DNA from: Sva-07 sp963698565
GTDB lineage: Bacteria > Actinomycetota > Acidimicrobiia > Acidimicrobiales > Ilumatobacteraceae
Length of the DNA stretch: 64,000 nt
NCBI GenBank assembly: GCA_963698565.1
Contig: CAVORH010000006.1
Location: 1 to 64,000, forward strand
Reading direction: 5' to 3'
The notes beneath the pieces were generated by a model. The model was given only the letters and a program-made list of their open reading frames with translations. It did not search any database and was not told the DNA's origin. This document shows, in pieces, positions 42,117-51,394 of the stretch (position 1 is the first letter of the stretch; every line of letters begins with the position of its first letter). A program made the translations under genes and the position numbers.

Positions 42117-43835
42117 TCAGGGAGCGGGGAGGCGGGGGCCGGCGATGCGGAGGTCGTCTCGCCGACGGGTGACGCCGCGGGCATCGAGTTCGGCCACGAG
42201 CGGCAGCGCGTACTTGCGGCTGGCACCCGTGGCGTCGCGGAACTGCGCCACGGTGAAACCGTCGGGGTTCGCAGCGAGCAACCCTGCCGCCACGTCGCCC
42301 GCAGCCGCGATCGTGTCCTCGTGGAAGTGCACGCCATCGCGCACGACGACGTGACCGCGTCGCACCAGCTCACGCAGCTCGCCACGGTCGACACCGTCGG
42401 GCTGCGACGGGGTGAACCCGTCGGCGAGCAGGACCGCGAGGTAGGGATGGTCGGCGAACGGGTCGACGACATCGGCGAGGCGAACGGTCGTCGCGTCGAC
42501 GAGGATCTCGTCGATCGTGGCCAGCACCGCACGCTCTCGCCCGTCGAAACCGGCCACGTCGAGACCGACCGGACCTGCATCGGTGACCCGAGCGAGGAGG
42601 TCGTCGTGCATCGCGGCCAACAGCTCCGGGGTCGTCAACCAGTCACCGACGAGCGGCTCGACGACCTCGCCGGTCAGCCGCTCGACTTCGCGGACCGTGA
42701 TCCAGCCCCGCTCGCGGACGACCCGATCGACCGAACGGTCGGGACTGGCCTTCGACGCACGCAGGACAGGGTCGATGTCGAGCACCTCACCACCACCGAC
42801 GGTCTCGTCGCGGCCCGACTCCCGCAGCACGAACCGGTCGCCGGGAAGCAACGGCAGCGCTCGGTCGAGGAACAACCTCACCGCACCGTCGTGGCCGGGT
42901 GAGATCGCCTCGCGGCCCAGCACGCGGAGTTGCACCGGGTGCTCACCGGAACCGATGTAGGCCACGAACGCGCCCCGTCGGGACACGTCGTGGTCGAGCG
43001 CGTCGAGGACGTGCAGCGACGCGTCGAAGCGATCGGTGAGTCGCCACCGGTCCGGTTCGACCACGGCGTGGCCTCGGGCGAGGTCGTGGTGATCGACGCC
43101 GGAGAGGTTCACCGCGACACGCGTCCCCGGCCCGATCGACTCGACCGTCCGTCCGGCGGTCTGGATCGAACGGATCCGGGCCGTCGCCGACCCCGGCTCC
43201 GTGACGACCACCTGGTCGGCCGCGAGTCGTCCACCGACCAGCGTGCCCGTCGCCACCGTCCCGCTCCCCTTGGCCGCGAACACCCGGTCGATCCACAGCC
43301 GGGGTCGGCCGCGATCGACTGCGCCGGCCGACGTCGCGACGAGTTCGTCGAGTGCCACTCGCAGTGCTTCGATGCCCGCACCGGTGGTCGACGACACCGC
43401 AAGCACCGGAGCCCCGGCGAGGAAGGTGCCGGCGACGTGGTCGGCGACGTCCATCGCGGCGAGCTCGGCGAGGTCGTCGTCGACGAGATCCGACTTCGTG
43501 AGCACGACGATGCCCGAGGTGATACCGAGCAGTTCGAGGATGCGCAGGTGCTCCTCCGACTGCGGCTTCCAGCCCTCCGTGGCGGCCACGACGAACACGC
43601 ACGCGGTGACCCCGCCGACGCCTGCGAGCATGTTGCGGAGGAACTTCACGTGACCGGGCACGTCGATGAAACTGAGCTCCGCACCCGACGGCAGCGTGGT
43701 GTGGGCGAATCCGAGGTCGATCGTGAGACCGCGACGTTTCTCCTCCTCGAAACGGTCGGGATCGGTGCCGGTGAGCGCGAGGACGAGCGACGACTTGCCG
43801 TGGTCGACGTGGCCGGCGGTGGCGACGACCGTCAC
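42117..43835 (-). CDS. selB: Selenocysteine-specific translation factor SelB
   Basis: A 572-residue GTPase that brings Sec-tRNA to UGA codons with a SECIS element. G1 ATAGHVDHGKSSLVLALTG, G2/G3 RGLTIDLGFA and FIDVPGHVKFLRNM, G4 TKSDL, then EF-Tu-like beta domains (KGSGTVATGTLVGGRLAADQ) and a C-terminal winged-helix part (FTVAQFRDATGASRKYALPL) that binds SECIS. Normal length for bacterial SelB. It overlaps selA by 4 bp; together with tRNA-Sec at 6188 the window holds most of the Sec machinery (selD not seen). Confidence 0.95.
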   Translation of the reverse strand: MTVVATAGHVDHGKSSLVLALTGTDPDRFEEEKRRGLTIDLGFAHTTLPSGAELSFIDVPGHVKFLRNMLAGVGGVTACVFVVAATEGWKPQSEEHLRILELLGITSGIVVLTKSDLVDDDLAELAAMDVADHVAGTFLAGAPVLAVSSTTGAGIEALRVALDELVATSAGAVDRGRPRLWIDRVFAAKGSGTVATGTLVGGRLAADQVVVTEPGSATARIRSIQTAGRTVESIGPGTRVAVNLSGVDHHDLARGHAVVEPDRWRLTDRFDASLHVLDALDHDVSRRGAFVAYIGSGEHPVQLRVLGREAISPGHDGAVRLFLDRALPLLPGDRFVLRESGRDETVGGGEVLDIDPVLRASKASPDRSVDRVVRERGWITVREVERLTGEVVEPLVGDWLTTPELLAAMHDDLLARVTDAGPVGLDVAGFDGRERAVLATIDEILVDATTVRLADVVDPFADHPYLAVLLADGFTPSQPDGVDRGELRELVRRGHVVVRDGVHFHEDTIAAAGDVAAGLLAANPDGFTVAQFRDATGASRKYALPLVAELDARGVTRRRDDLRIAGPRLPAP

Positions 43836-45133
43836 GACACGGCGCCACGCAGCGCGGCCACGACGATCGGGTCGTCGTGGGGGAACACCGACCGCAGGTC
43901 GAGCATCGTGCGGTCGTCGCGCGACCGGGCGATCACAGGGGTCTCGTGAGCTCGCAGGGCGCGGAGATGGTCACCCTCGAGTTCGACGCCGAACGACGGC
44001 ATCGTGATGCCGGGCGCGGAACCCGCTCCGGGGAGTGCGTCCATCGGCGATGACCGGACGGCGGGATGCACGTCGACCACCGCCTCGACGACCGCATCGG
44101 CACGGCGACGCAGCTCGGCGACCGGTGCGGCGACCATCGCCCAGAACGGCACATCAGCGCTCGCGCGCTTGTCGAGATAGGTCAGCGCGGTCTCCTGCAT
44201 CGCAGCGAGGACCAGCCCACCCGGTCGCAGCGCGCGAGCGAGCGGGTGGCGCATGCACGCCTCGACGAGATCGGCACGGCCGGCGATGATCCCGGCCTGT
44301 GGCCCGCCGAAGAGCTTGTCGCCGCTGAACGTCACGATCGCGGCCCCATCGGCCAGCGTCTGGCGAGCCGCCGGCTCGCCCGCCAACCAGGCAGGAGGCG
44401 CACCGGGGAGCCAGGGGCACGTGGCATCGATCAGCCCGCTCCCGATGTCGGCGACGACCGGGACGCCCAGCGTCGACAGTTCGGCGACCGACGTCTCCTC
44501 GACGAACCCCTCGACCCGATAGTTGCTGGGATGGACCTTGAGCACCATCGCCACGTCGACGCCGGGCCGGTCGATCGCGCGCCGATAGTCGGCGAGCCGG
44601 GTGCGGTTGGTGGTGCCGACGTCGACGAGACGGGCACCGGACTGCTCCATCACGTCGGGCACCCGGAACGAGCCGCCGATCTCGACGCTCTCGCCACGGC
44701 TCACCGGGACGTCACGGCCCGCACCGAGGGCAGCGAGCACGAGCAGGACAGCGGCGGCGTTGTTGTTGACGACCATCGCCGCCTCGGCCCCACACAACCG
44801 CGCGAGCAGCTGCCCGACGGCCCGCTGTCGAGACCCTCGGCGTCCGGAGACGAGATCGAACTCGATCGTCTGCGCGGCAGCTTCCTGATGGTGACGCAGA
44901 GGAGCGCGCCCGAGGTTCGTGTGCAGGAGGACGCCCGTGGCATTGACCACGGGGGTCAGCAGCGACCGGCGGAACGCGTCCGCACGCGACTGCGCGGACT
45001 CGACATCAGCTGCTTCGATCGACTCGCGAGCGATGTCGACGAGGATCGGGTGCGGCAGCCCTGTCGGTGCGAGCGATCGGGCGAGCGCATCGACCGACGG
45101 TGGCCGCCCCACGTCGTCCGTCGATGCGCTCAT
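43832..45133 (-). CDS. selA: L-seryl-tRNA(Sec) selenium transferase SelA
   Basis: A 433-residue PLP enzyme that converts Ser-tRNA-Sec to Sec-tRNA-Sec using selenophosphate. Seen: VVNATGVLLHTNLGRAPLR, SGRRGSRQRAV, VVNNNAAAVLLVL, and the PLP lysine in TFSGDKLFGGPQAGII. Typical length and N-terminal domain. It overlaps selB by 4 bp and heads the two-gene operon. Confidence 0.95.
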   Translation of the reverse strand: MSASTDDVGRPPSVDALARSLAPTGLPHPILVDIARESIEAADVESAQSRADAFRRSLLTPVVNATGVLLHTNLGRAPLRHHQEAAAQTIEFDLVSGRRGSRQRAVGQLLARLCGAEAAMVVNNNAAAVLLVLAALGAGRDVPVSRGESVEIGGSFRVPDVMEQSGARLVDVGTTNRTRLADYRRAIDRPGVDVAMVLKVHPSNYRVEGFVEETSVAELSTLGVPVVADIGSGLIDATCPWLPGAPPAWLAGEPAARQTLADGAAIVTFSGDKLFGGPQAGIIAGRADLVEACMRHPLARALRPGGLVLAAMQETALTYLDKRASADVPFWAMVAAPVAELRRRADAVVEAVVDVHPAVRSSPMDALPGAGSAPGITMPSFGVELEGDHLRALRAHETPVIARSRDDRTMLDLRSVFPHDDPIVVAALRGAVS

Positions 45134-45178
45134 CGAGCCGAGCCTACGACTCGACTCGGGCGCCTGGCCCGTCGAGGC

Positions 45179-45352
45179 TCAGGCGTCGGGGAGCTTGTCG
45201 ACGGCGTCCTTGGCCGCCTCGGCGCCCTGCTGCACCTTGTCGGCGTGAGCACCGGCCTTGTCGTCGACGACGTCGGCCGCCTTGTCGATGCCTTGCTTCA
45301 CCTGGGTCTTGTTGCCGCCGAGCTTGGACTTGACGGTGTCGAGCAGTCCCAT
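45179..45352 (-). CDS. Small Lys/Asp-rich protein, antitoxin-like (Rv0909 family)
   Basis: A 57-residue protein starting MGLLDTVKSKLGGNKTQVKQ, rich in Lys, Asp and Ala with a repeated hydrophobic pattern (GIDKAADVVDDKAG), matching the MT0933/Rv0909 antitoxin-like family often seen alone in actinobacteria. AAGGAGG precedes the ATG at 45352. No toxin partner is seen next to it, so a general role is also possible. Confidence 0.7.
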   Translation of the reverse strand: MGLLDTVKSKLGGNKTQVKQGIDKAADVVDDKAGAHADKVQQGAEAAKDAVDKLPDA

Positions 45353-45401
45353 GATGGACCTCCTTGTGGTTGGAGGACGACCCTACTCGCCAGAACCGAG
45401 A

Positions 45402-46514
45402 TCAGATTTCTGCTCCACCCGTCAGCGTCCGGCGGGCGGCATCGAGGACCTCGATGCCGTGGGCACGGGCGGTGCGTTCCCACTCCGGGTCGTCGGGGGT
45501 CGAGCCACAACGGTGGTCCCACACGATGCGCGCGTGGTCGGGGTCGGAGCGGTCGCCGTGGAAGTGGACCCAGTGCTCGGCGCGTTCGTTGACGATCATG
45601 CGCGTGTCGGAGATCGTGCCGAGCTCCATGGTGACCGTCCGCCACACGGCGCCGGGAACCAGCTCACCGAGGCCGCTCGCGATCTGGCCGTGCTTCGGTC
45701 CGGTGGTGGCGTCGGGCGCTGAGGTGCACTCGATGCGGTCGGCGTCGAACACCCGCCGGAGCCATGCGTCGTCCGGATGATCCTCGCTCACGTGCGACAG
45801 CAACGTGTAGGTCCCCGGAGCGCCGTGGCCGGTGTGGAGATCGACCACCAGCACCTCCTCGGCACCAGCGAGTCGCGGTGCCACGATCTCGGCGAGGCGC
45901 AGGTTCGACTCCTCGGTGCGATCGCCTCCGAAGTAGAGCCCGTCGGGGTGGCTGTACTGCCCTGCGCTGACCGCCGACTTCACCCACTGGTAGCCGAACT
46001 CCTCGACCATCGCTCGCGTCACGTCGAGCAGCGACTCGGGCGACGGCGGCTCGGCCCCACCGGGCACGAGGGTGCGGTGGAGTGCGATGTAGCCCGGGTT
46101 CGCCGGCAGCTCGACCCGTTCGTCGCGACCCCAGTTGCGGTTGAGGTCGACGTTCGACTCGTTCTGACGCCGCCAGTGGCTCATCCCCCACGGGTTGACG
46201 CCGTGGATCATCACCACCGCCGCGTCCTCGGCGAGGCCGCGGTCGACGCCGTCGCTCACCCACCGATCGATGGCGTCGCACATCAGCGTCGACGACGAGA
46301 AGCCCTCGTCTCCGTGCACGCCGGCCAGCACCAGCACGGCGCGCCGAGGACGGGCCGCGCCGAACGAGGTCACATCGATCGTGAGTTCCTGGCCGTGCTC
46401 GCCGCGTGCCGTGATCGGGAACGCATCGAACCCGAGGCCCGCTCGACGAGCGGTCCACCGGAACCGATCCCGGCACTCGTCGTAGGTGAGCGGGAACCGG
46501 TCGGGACGCACCAT
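45402..46514 (-). CDS. M14/DUF2817-type zinc carboxypeptidase-like hydrolase
   Basis: A 370-residue protein with a zinc-hydrolase core: LAGVHGDEGFSSSTLM (HxxE), VNPWGMSHWRRQNESNVDLN with NRNWG, and VVDLHTGHGAPG (third zinc His). It belongs to the DUF2817 branch near the AGBL/carboxypeptidase M14 group; the substrate is unknown. The Met at 46514 (MVRPDRFPLTYDE) starts the conserved part; an upstream in-frame extension is not conserved-looking. It is separate from the selenocysteine genes. Confidence 0.8.
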   Translation of the reverse strand: MVRPDRFPLTYDECRDRFRWTARRAGLGFDAFPITARGEHGQELTIDVTSFGAARPRRAVLVLAGVHGDEGFSSSTLMCDAIDRWVSDGVDRGLAEDAAVVMIHGVNPWGMSHWRRQNESNVDLNRNWGRDERVELPANPGYIALHRTLVPGGAEPPSPESLLDVTRAMVEEFGYQWVKSAVSAGQYSHPDGLYFGGDRTEESNLRLAEIVAPRLAGAEEVLVVDLHTGHGAPGTYTLLSHVSEDHPDDAWLRRVFDADRIECTSAPDATTGPKHGQIASGLGELVPGAVWRTVTMELGTISDTRMIVNERAEHWVHFHGDRSDPDHARIVWDHRCGSTPDDPEWERTARAHGIEVLDAARRTLTGGAEI

Positions 46515-46629
46515 CGGCAAGGACGGTAGCCAACCGTCGAATCGGCGGCGAGGGTGGACGGGGTCAACCGGCGCTCCCGTGCGGGTATCGTGGAGATGCC
46601 GTGTACGTGACGAGCCCCTGCGAGGCGCG

Positions 46630-47382
46630 ATGAAGAGCTGGTGGCGTTCCGTCATCAGCTACCCGCCCACCTGGATCGCGGCCGTCGTGCTCGGCGCCAC
46701 CGTGTGGCTGGTGCTCACCGTGCTCGACCCGCCCGGCATCCTGGTCGTCATCCTGATCGTCCTGGCCCTCGTGGCAGCCGCTGCCTGGCCGTTCACGATG
46801 TCGGCCACGGGCACCTTGGCGAAACTGCAGTTCGAGGTACCTCGCGTCGAAGAGATCGACCCGGCCGAGATCGCGGCGCTGCGTGCCGAGCTCGCCCTGC
46901 TCGCCGACACCCAGCCGACCGAGCAACTCGATGCCCTGCTGTCGAAGCGCCAGAGCCTGATCAACGTGCTCACCCGTCGCCTCGACGCCGGCGAGCTCAC
47001 CTACGCCCGCTACCTGTCGACGTCGCAGCAGGTGTTCGCGTCGGCGCTCGACAACCTGCACGAGGTGGCCGTTGCCTCCGAGAGCATCAGCACGATCGAC
47101 GAGACGTACATCGATCGCCGGCTGGCGGAGCTGGCCGTCGACGACAGCGACGTCGACTCCGCCACCCGTGAACGCCAGACGCTCGAGCGGCGTCGCGATC
47201 TCCGGGCAACCCAGCGTCGCCGCATCGCGCAGCTCCTCGCCCAGAACGAATCCGCGTTGACCGCGCTCGATCGCACGACGACGGCACTCGCCGACGTGCC
47301 GATCGGCAAGCAGCCCGAAGACGCCGACGCGGCGATGGCGGCGCTCGAAGAACTCGCCGATCGCGCCGCCAAGTACGCATGA
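46630..47382 (+). CDS. Membrane protein of the TelA operon
   Basis: A 250-residue protein with two N-terminal membrane helices (WIAAVVLGATVWLVLTVL, GILVVILIVLALVAAAAWPF) and a long helical cytoplasmic part rich in Arg, Glu and Gln (LTRRLDAGELTYARYL...RRDLRATQRRRIAQLL). No family recognised by me. It is first in a row with telA (44 bp further on) and the VWA protein, so it probably belongs to the same stress or tellurite-resistance system. Confidence 0.75.
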   Translation: MKSWWRSVISYPPTWIAAVVLGATVWLVLTVLDPPGILVVILIVLALVAAAAWPFTMSATGTLAKLQFEVPRVEEIDPAEIAALRAELALLADTQPTEQLDALLSKRQSLINVLTRRLDAGELTYARYLSTSQQVFASALDNLHEVAVASESISTIDETYIDRRLAELAVDDSDVDSATRERQTLERRRDLRATQRRRIAQLLAQNESALTALDRTTTALADVPIGKQPEDADAAMAALEELADRAAKYA

Positions 47383-47425
47383 ACCGCTCCAAGCCCGTCA
47401 CGAACGAACCGAAAGGCACACCGAC

Positions 47426-48661
47426 ATGACCGACGCTCCCCGCACCAGCACCGCGACCGCGCCCGTGTTGAACCTCTCGCTCGACGTTCCCGAGGCCAAG
47501 GCGGAACTCGTCCTGCCCGAGCCCGAGCCGACCGACGAGCTGCGCGCACAGGCCGACGCCCAGGTCGAGCAGCTGCTCGCGATCGACCCCGCGAACGACG
47601 AGGCCCGAACCGCTGCACGCGAGGCGGTCGACTCGATGGGCCGCGACCTCCAACAGCGATCGGCCACACGCAGCCGGATGCTGCAGGCGCCGCTGAAGGA
47701 GATCTCCCACGGCACCGAGGACGGCGGGGAGGTCGCCAAGTCGTTGTCGGACCTCCGGATCGAGGTCGAGAAACTCGACCCGTCCGGCCTCGACACCGAC
47801 GCCGGCTGGTTCACCCGCGCCGTCGGCAAGATCCCCGGTGTCGGCACCCCGCTCAAGCGCTACTTCATGCGCTACGAGAGCTCGCAGACCCAGATCGACT
47901 CGATCGTCAAGTCGCTCGAGAAGGGTCGCGATCAGCTCAAGCGCGACAACGTCACCCTCGGCGACGACCAGAAGCAGATGCGCGAGTTGACGCACCTGTT
48001 GGCCGACCAGATCGCGTTGGCGCAGGCGCTCGATGCCTCCGTGGTCGACAAGCTCGCCACCGAGATCACCGCCGACGACCCGCGGCGCCAGTTCGTCGAG
48101 GAGGACATCCTGTTCTCGCTGCGCCAGCGCACGCTCGACCTGCAGCAGCAGCTCGCCGTCAACCAGCAGGGCGTGCTGGCGATCGAGATCATCATCCGCA
48201 ACAACCGGGAGCTGATCCGCGGTGTCGATCGTGCGATCGACGTGACGGTCAGCGCGCTGCAGGTTGCGGTCACCGTGGCACTCGCCCTCGCTCACCAGAA
48301 GATCGTCCTCGACAAGATCGAGGCGATCAACACCACCACGTCGGCGATGATCGCCGGCACCGCAGAACGGCTGAAGACCCAGGGCACGGCGATCCATCAG
48401 CAGGCGTCGAGCACGATGCTCGACATGGAGGCGCTGCGTTCGGCCTTCGCCGACATCGACACCGCCCTCGACGAGATCTCCCGCTACCGGCGCGAGGCCC
48501 TGCCGACGATGGCGGGCACGATCCTCGAACTCGATCAGCTCACCGCAGAGAGCGAAACGGCGATCGAGAACATGGAACGTGGCCGAACGGCGTCGACCCG
48601 GATCCAGGAGTCCGACGGCACGATCGACGTCGGTGAGATCACGGCGAAGGAGAGCGAATGA
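47426..48661 (+). CDS. telA: TelA-family toxic anion resistance protein
   Basis: A 411-residue protein typical of the TelA/KlaA group: mostly helical, with the conserved block HLLADQIALAQALDASVVDK, LRQRTLDLQQQLAVNQQGV and IIIRNNRELIRGVDRAIDVT. These proteins help against tellurite and several cell-wall stresses; the mechanism is unknown. Length is normal. Its stop overlaps the next gene by 4 bp, so they are co-translated. Confidence 0.92.
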   Translation: MTDAPRTSTATAPVLNLSLDVPEAKAELVLPEPEPTDELRAQADAQVEQLLAIDPANDEARTAAREAVDSMGRDLQQRSATRSRMLQAPLKEISHGTEDGGEVAKSLSDLRIEVEKLDPSGLDTDAGWFTRAVGKIPGVGTPLKRYFMRYESSQTQIDSIVKSLEKGRDQLKRDNVTLGDDQKQMRELTHLLADQIALAQALDASVVDKLATEITADDPRRQFVEEDILFSLRQRTLDLQQQLAVNQQGVLAIEIIIRNNRELIRGVDRAIDVTVSALQVAVTVALALAHQKIVLDKIEAINTTTSAMIAGTAERLKTQGTAIHQQASSTMLDMEALRSAFADIDTALDEISRYRREALPTMAGTILELDQLTAESETAIENMERGRTASTRIQESDGTIDVGEITAKESE

Positions 48662-50388
48662 CGGTGCAGCGAACGACACGAGCGCACACGTCACGATCCC
48701 GGATGGGACGCCTGGCGGTCGCCGCGGCCGCGTTCGCACTCGTGGCCGCAGCGTGCGGCGTCGGGGAGGAGAGCAGCGAGCCGCTCGATCAGGCGACCGC
48801 AGCCGACCAACTCGCAGACCTCGCCGACGACATCGGATGGATCGACAATCCGATCGGCCGCACCGCGTCGATCCCGCCGCCGACGGGCGCCAACCTCGCC
48901 AAGACGCTGCCTCCCATCACCGAGTTCCCGATCCGGGTGCAGGCGCCGGCGAGCGCCGACACCGTCGTCGAGATCTGGTCGTCGACCGAGAAGTCCGGTG
49001 AACTCGGCACCACCGATGGCTGGATGACCGAGGTCGCCGAGCAGTTCAACGACGCCGGCATCACGCTGTCGGACGGCAGCGTCGCCGGTGTCGACCTGCG
49101 CAGCATCGCGTCGGGCACCGGGTACCAGTTCATCGCCCGCGGCCAGGAGCTGCCGGACGGATTCACGCCGTCGAGCCAACTCTGGATCCAGATGGCCGGC
49201 GAGTACGAGACGATGACCGAGATCACGCCGAAGACGGTCGACAACGTCGCGGGCATCGTGATGAAGAACGAAACCGCCGACGAGCTACGCGCCACCTACG
49301 GCGAACTGAGCGCCGCGAACCTGGTCGATGCGGTGATCGCAGGCGATCTCGTGATGGGCTACACCGATCCGTTCGCGTCGAGCACCGGGCTCAACTTCCT
49401 GCTCACCGTGCTCGACACGATCGCCGAGGGCGACCCGGCCCGTCTCACCTCGCCCGACGTCGCCAGCGTGTTCGAACAGTTCCAACGCCAAGTGCCATTC
49501 GTCGCCCTCACCACGCTGCAGATGCGCGACTCGGTCGAGAACGACACCGGCACGCTCGACACGTTCGTGATGGAGTGGCAGACGTTCACCAACACCGAGT
49601 CGCTCCAGTCGGGGTTCGAGTTCATCCCGTTCGGCGTGCCCCACGACAACCCGCTCTCCGCCGTCGGCGATCTCTCCGCCGCCCGCGAGGAGACGCTGCA
49701 GGCGTTCGCTGACTTCGCCGCGCAACCCGAGTTCCAGGAACTCGCCGTCGAGTACGGCTTCGATCCGCCGCCGTACACACCGACCGTCGAGGTGCCGTCG
49801 GGCTCGACGCTGATCGAGGTGCAGAACGTGTGGAAGGACAAGAAGGACGGCGGCCGCCCGGTGGCGACGGTGTTCGTCGTCGACGTCAGCGGGTCGATGG
49901 AGGGCACCCGGATCCAGTCGGTGCAGACCGCGATGCAGTCGGCCCGGGAGTTCATCAAGCCGACGACCGAGGTCGGCGTCGTCGAGTTCAACGACACGGC
50001 GATGAAGCGCCTCCCGATCGGCGAGTTCGACCTGAACCAGCAGGCGCGCTACGCCGCGATCGCCGAAGACCTGGCACCGGGTGGCGGAACTGCGATGTAC
50101 GACGGCATCGTGCTCGGCCTGCAGATGCTCGAGGAGCAGCGGGCGGCGAACCCCGAGATCAAGCCGATCCTGGTCGTGCTCACCGACGGTGAGACCACCG
50201 ACGGCCTCCAGTTCGGCAACGTCGACAACGTGATCGAGGGGCTGCGCATCCCGATCTACACCGTCGGCTTCGAGGCCGACCTCGACGAACTCGATCGGGT
50301 GTCGTCGCTCGTCGAAGCTGCGAGCATCGATGCCAGCGAGGAAGACGTCGAGTTCAAGATCGCTGCGTTGTTCAACGCCGGTGGCTGA
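48658..50388 (+). CDS. Lipoprotein with VWA domain and solute-binding-like part
   Basis: A 576-residue protein: lipobox LVAAACG (about Cys 34), a periplasmic-binding-like domain (VVEIWSSTEKSG...FNDAGITLSDG), then a C-terminal VWA domain with the MIDAS motif VFVVDVSGSMEGTR, later GGGTAMYDGI and VVLTDGETTDG. The VWA metal site looks intact (DxSxS, T, D). It follows telA directly, as in other TelA/VWA loci. Likely a surface sensor or adhesion-type protein of that system. Confidence 0.85.
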   Translation: MTVQRTTRAHTSRSRMGRLAVAAAAFALVAAACGVGEESSEPLDQATAADQLADLADDIGWIDNPIGRTASIPPPTGANLAKTLPPITEFPIRVQAPASADTVVEIWSSTEKSGELGTTDGWMTEVAEQFNDAGITLSDGSVAGVDLRSIASGTGYQFIARGQELPDGFTPSSQLWIQMAGEYETMTEITPKTVDNVAGIVMKNETADELRATYGELSAANLVDAVIAGDLVMGYTDPFASSTGLNFLLTVLDTIAEGDPARLTSPDVASVFEQFQRQVPFVALTTLQMRDSVENDTGTLDTFVMEWQTFTNTESLQSGFEFIPFGVPHDNPLSAVGDLSAAREETLQAFADFAAQPEFQELAVEYGFDPPPYTPTVEVPSGSTLIEVQNVWKDKKDGGRPVATVFVVDVSGSMEGTRIQSVQTAMQSAREFIKPTTEVGVVEFNDTAMKRLPIGEFDLNQQARYAAIAEDLAPGGGTAMYDGIVLGLQMLEEQRAANPEIKPILVVLTDGETTDGLQFGNVDNVIEGLRIPIYTVGFEADLDELDRVSSLVEAASIDASEEDVEFKIAALFNAGG

Positions 50389-50421
50389 CGAGTCCGTGAG
50401 CCACGCCCAGGTGCCCGGCCG

Positions 50422-50832
50422 GTGAAGCCCCTCGCGATCTGGATCGCGGTGGTCGCCGTGGTGTTCGGCGGCTACGCGCTGGTGGCGTCGCAGCTGCGCG
50501 GCACCGAGCAGGTGTTCGTGGTGGTCGACACGTCGTTCTTCATGGAAGCGAAGGAACCCGAGGTCCGGCGCGAACTCGATCGCATCGACGACCGTGACCG
50601 CAGCGAGTTCGCGCTCGCCACCGTGCGCGACCGGGGCGGCACCGCGCTGGTGCACGACTGGCAGGACGAGCTGACGCTCGGCGGATTCCAGGCATTCGGG
50701 CCGTGCTCGCTCGACGGCATCGACCAGTTCCCCGAGGCGAGCGCCGCCGATGAGCGGATCCTGATCACCACCTCCACGTCGTGCGACACCAGCACGTTGA
50801 CCGACTGGACGATCATCACCCTCGACGACTGA
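50422..50832 (+). CDS. Small membrane protein closing the TelA operon
   Basis: A 136-residue protein with one N-terminal membrane helix (IWIAVVAVVFGGYALVA) and an extracytoplasmic domain with two cysteines (FGPCSLDG, TSCDTST), and VFVVVDTSFFMEAKEPEV near the anchor, which recalls the start of a VWA-like strand. Function unknown; it lies 34 bp after the VWA gene and is probably part of the same unit. Confidence 0.7.
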   Translation: MKPLAIWIAVVAVVFGGYALVASQLRGTEQVFVVVDTSFFMEAKEPEVRRELDRIDDRDRSEFALATVRDRGGTALVHDWQDELTLGGFQAFGPCSLDGIDQFPEASAADERILITTSTSCDTSTLTDWTIITLDD

Positions 50833-50834
50833 CT

Positions 50835-50865
50835 GTTACGCCAGGGGTCAGACCCCTGGCGTAAC
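50835..50865. repeat. Perfect palindrome between the TelA operon and dut
   Basis: Arms GTTACGCCAGGGGTC and GACCCCTGGCGTAAC around a single A. It can fold as a very stable hairpin and probably ends the TelA operon. The central GGGGTC/GACCCC part also appears at the very start of the window (GTCAGACCCC, 1-10). Confidence 0.75.
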
Positions 50866-50881
50866 ACCTACGATTGGGTCG

Positions 50882-51319
50882 GTGAGTCTGCCCGTACCGA
50901 TCGTCCAACTCGACCCCGAACTGCCGTTGCCGGAGTACGCCCACGAGGGCGATGCCGGCCTCGATCTGTACGCCCGTGAGTCCGCGACACTCGCTGCCGG
51001 TGGGGGGCGGGCGTTGGTGCCCACCGGGATCGCGATCGCCATCCCGATGGGCCACGGCGGCTTCGTGCTGCCGCGCAGCGGAATGGCGGTGAAGCACGGC
51101 ATCAGCGTGGTCAACGGGCCCGGCCTGATCGACGCCGCATACCGGGGCGAGATCAAGGTCGTGTTGATCAACACCGATCCGGACGCCGACTACGAGGTGC
51201 ATCGCGGCGACCGCATCGCCCAGCTCGTGATCCAGCGGGTCGAGTCGGTCGCGTGGCAGGTCGTCGACTCGCTCGACGGCGTCGACCGCGGCGGCGGCTT
51301 CGGTCACTCCGGGCGCTGA
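50882..51319 (+). CDS. dut: dUTP diphosphatase
   Basis: A 145-residue dUTPase that hydrolyses dUTP to dUMP. The five motifs are visible: AHEGDAGLDLYA (I), PRSGMAVKHGI (II), GLIDAAYRGEI (III), HRGDRIAQLVI (IV) and RGGGFGHSGR (V). Normal length; GTG start at 50882. Confidence 0.96.
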   Translation: MSLPVPIVQLDPELPLPEYAHEGDAGLDLYARESATLAAGGGRALVPTGIAIAIPMGHGGFVLPRSGMAVKHGISVVNGPGLIDAAYRGEIKVVLINTDPDADYEVHRGDRIAQLVIQRVESVAWQVVDSLDGVDRGGGFGHSGR

Positions 51320-51320
51320 C

Positions 51321-51379
51321 TCCCGTTTGCGTCGAGATTCTCGGTGACCCGGGCCACCGGAACCGTCACGCAAACGGGG
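51321..51379. terminator. Inverted repeat between convergent dut and Nudix genes
   Basis: CCCGTTTGCGT (51322-51332) faces ACGCAAACGGG (51368-51378), with an inner CGGTG/CACCG hairpin. Likely a bidirectional terminator; the same 5' arm sequence occurs at 42049. Confidence 0.6.
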
Positions 51380-51394
51380 AGGCTCGGGACGCGG

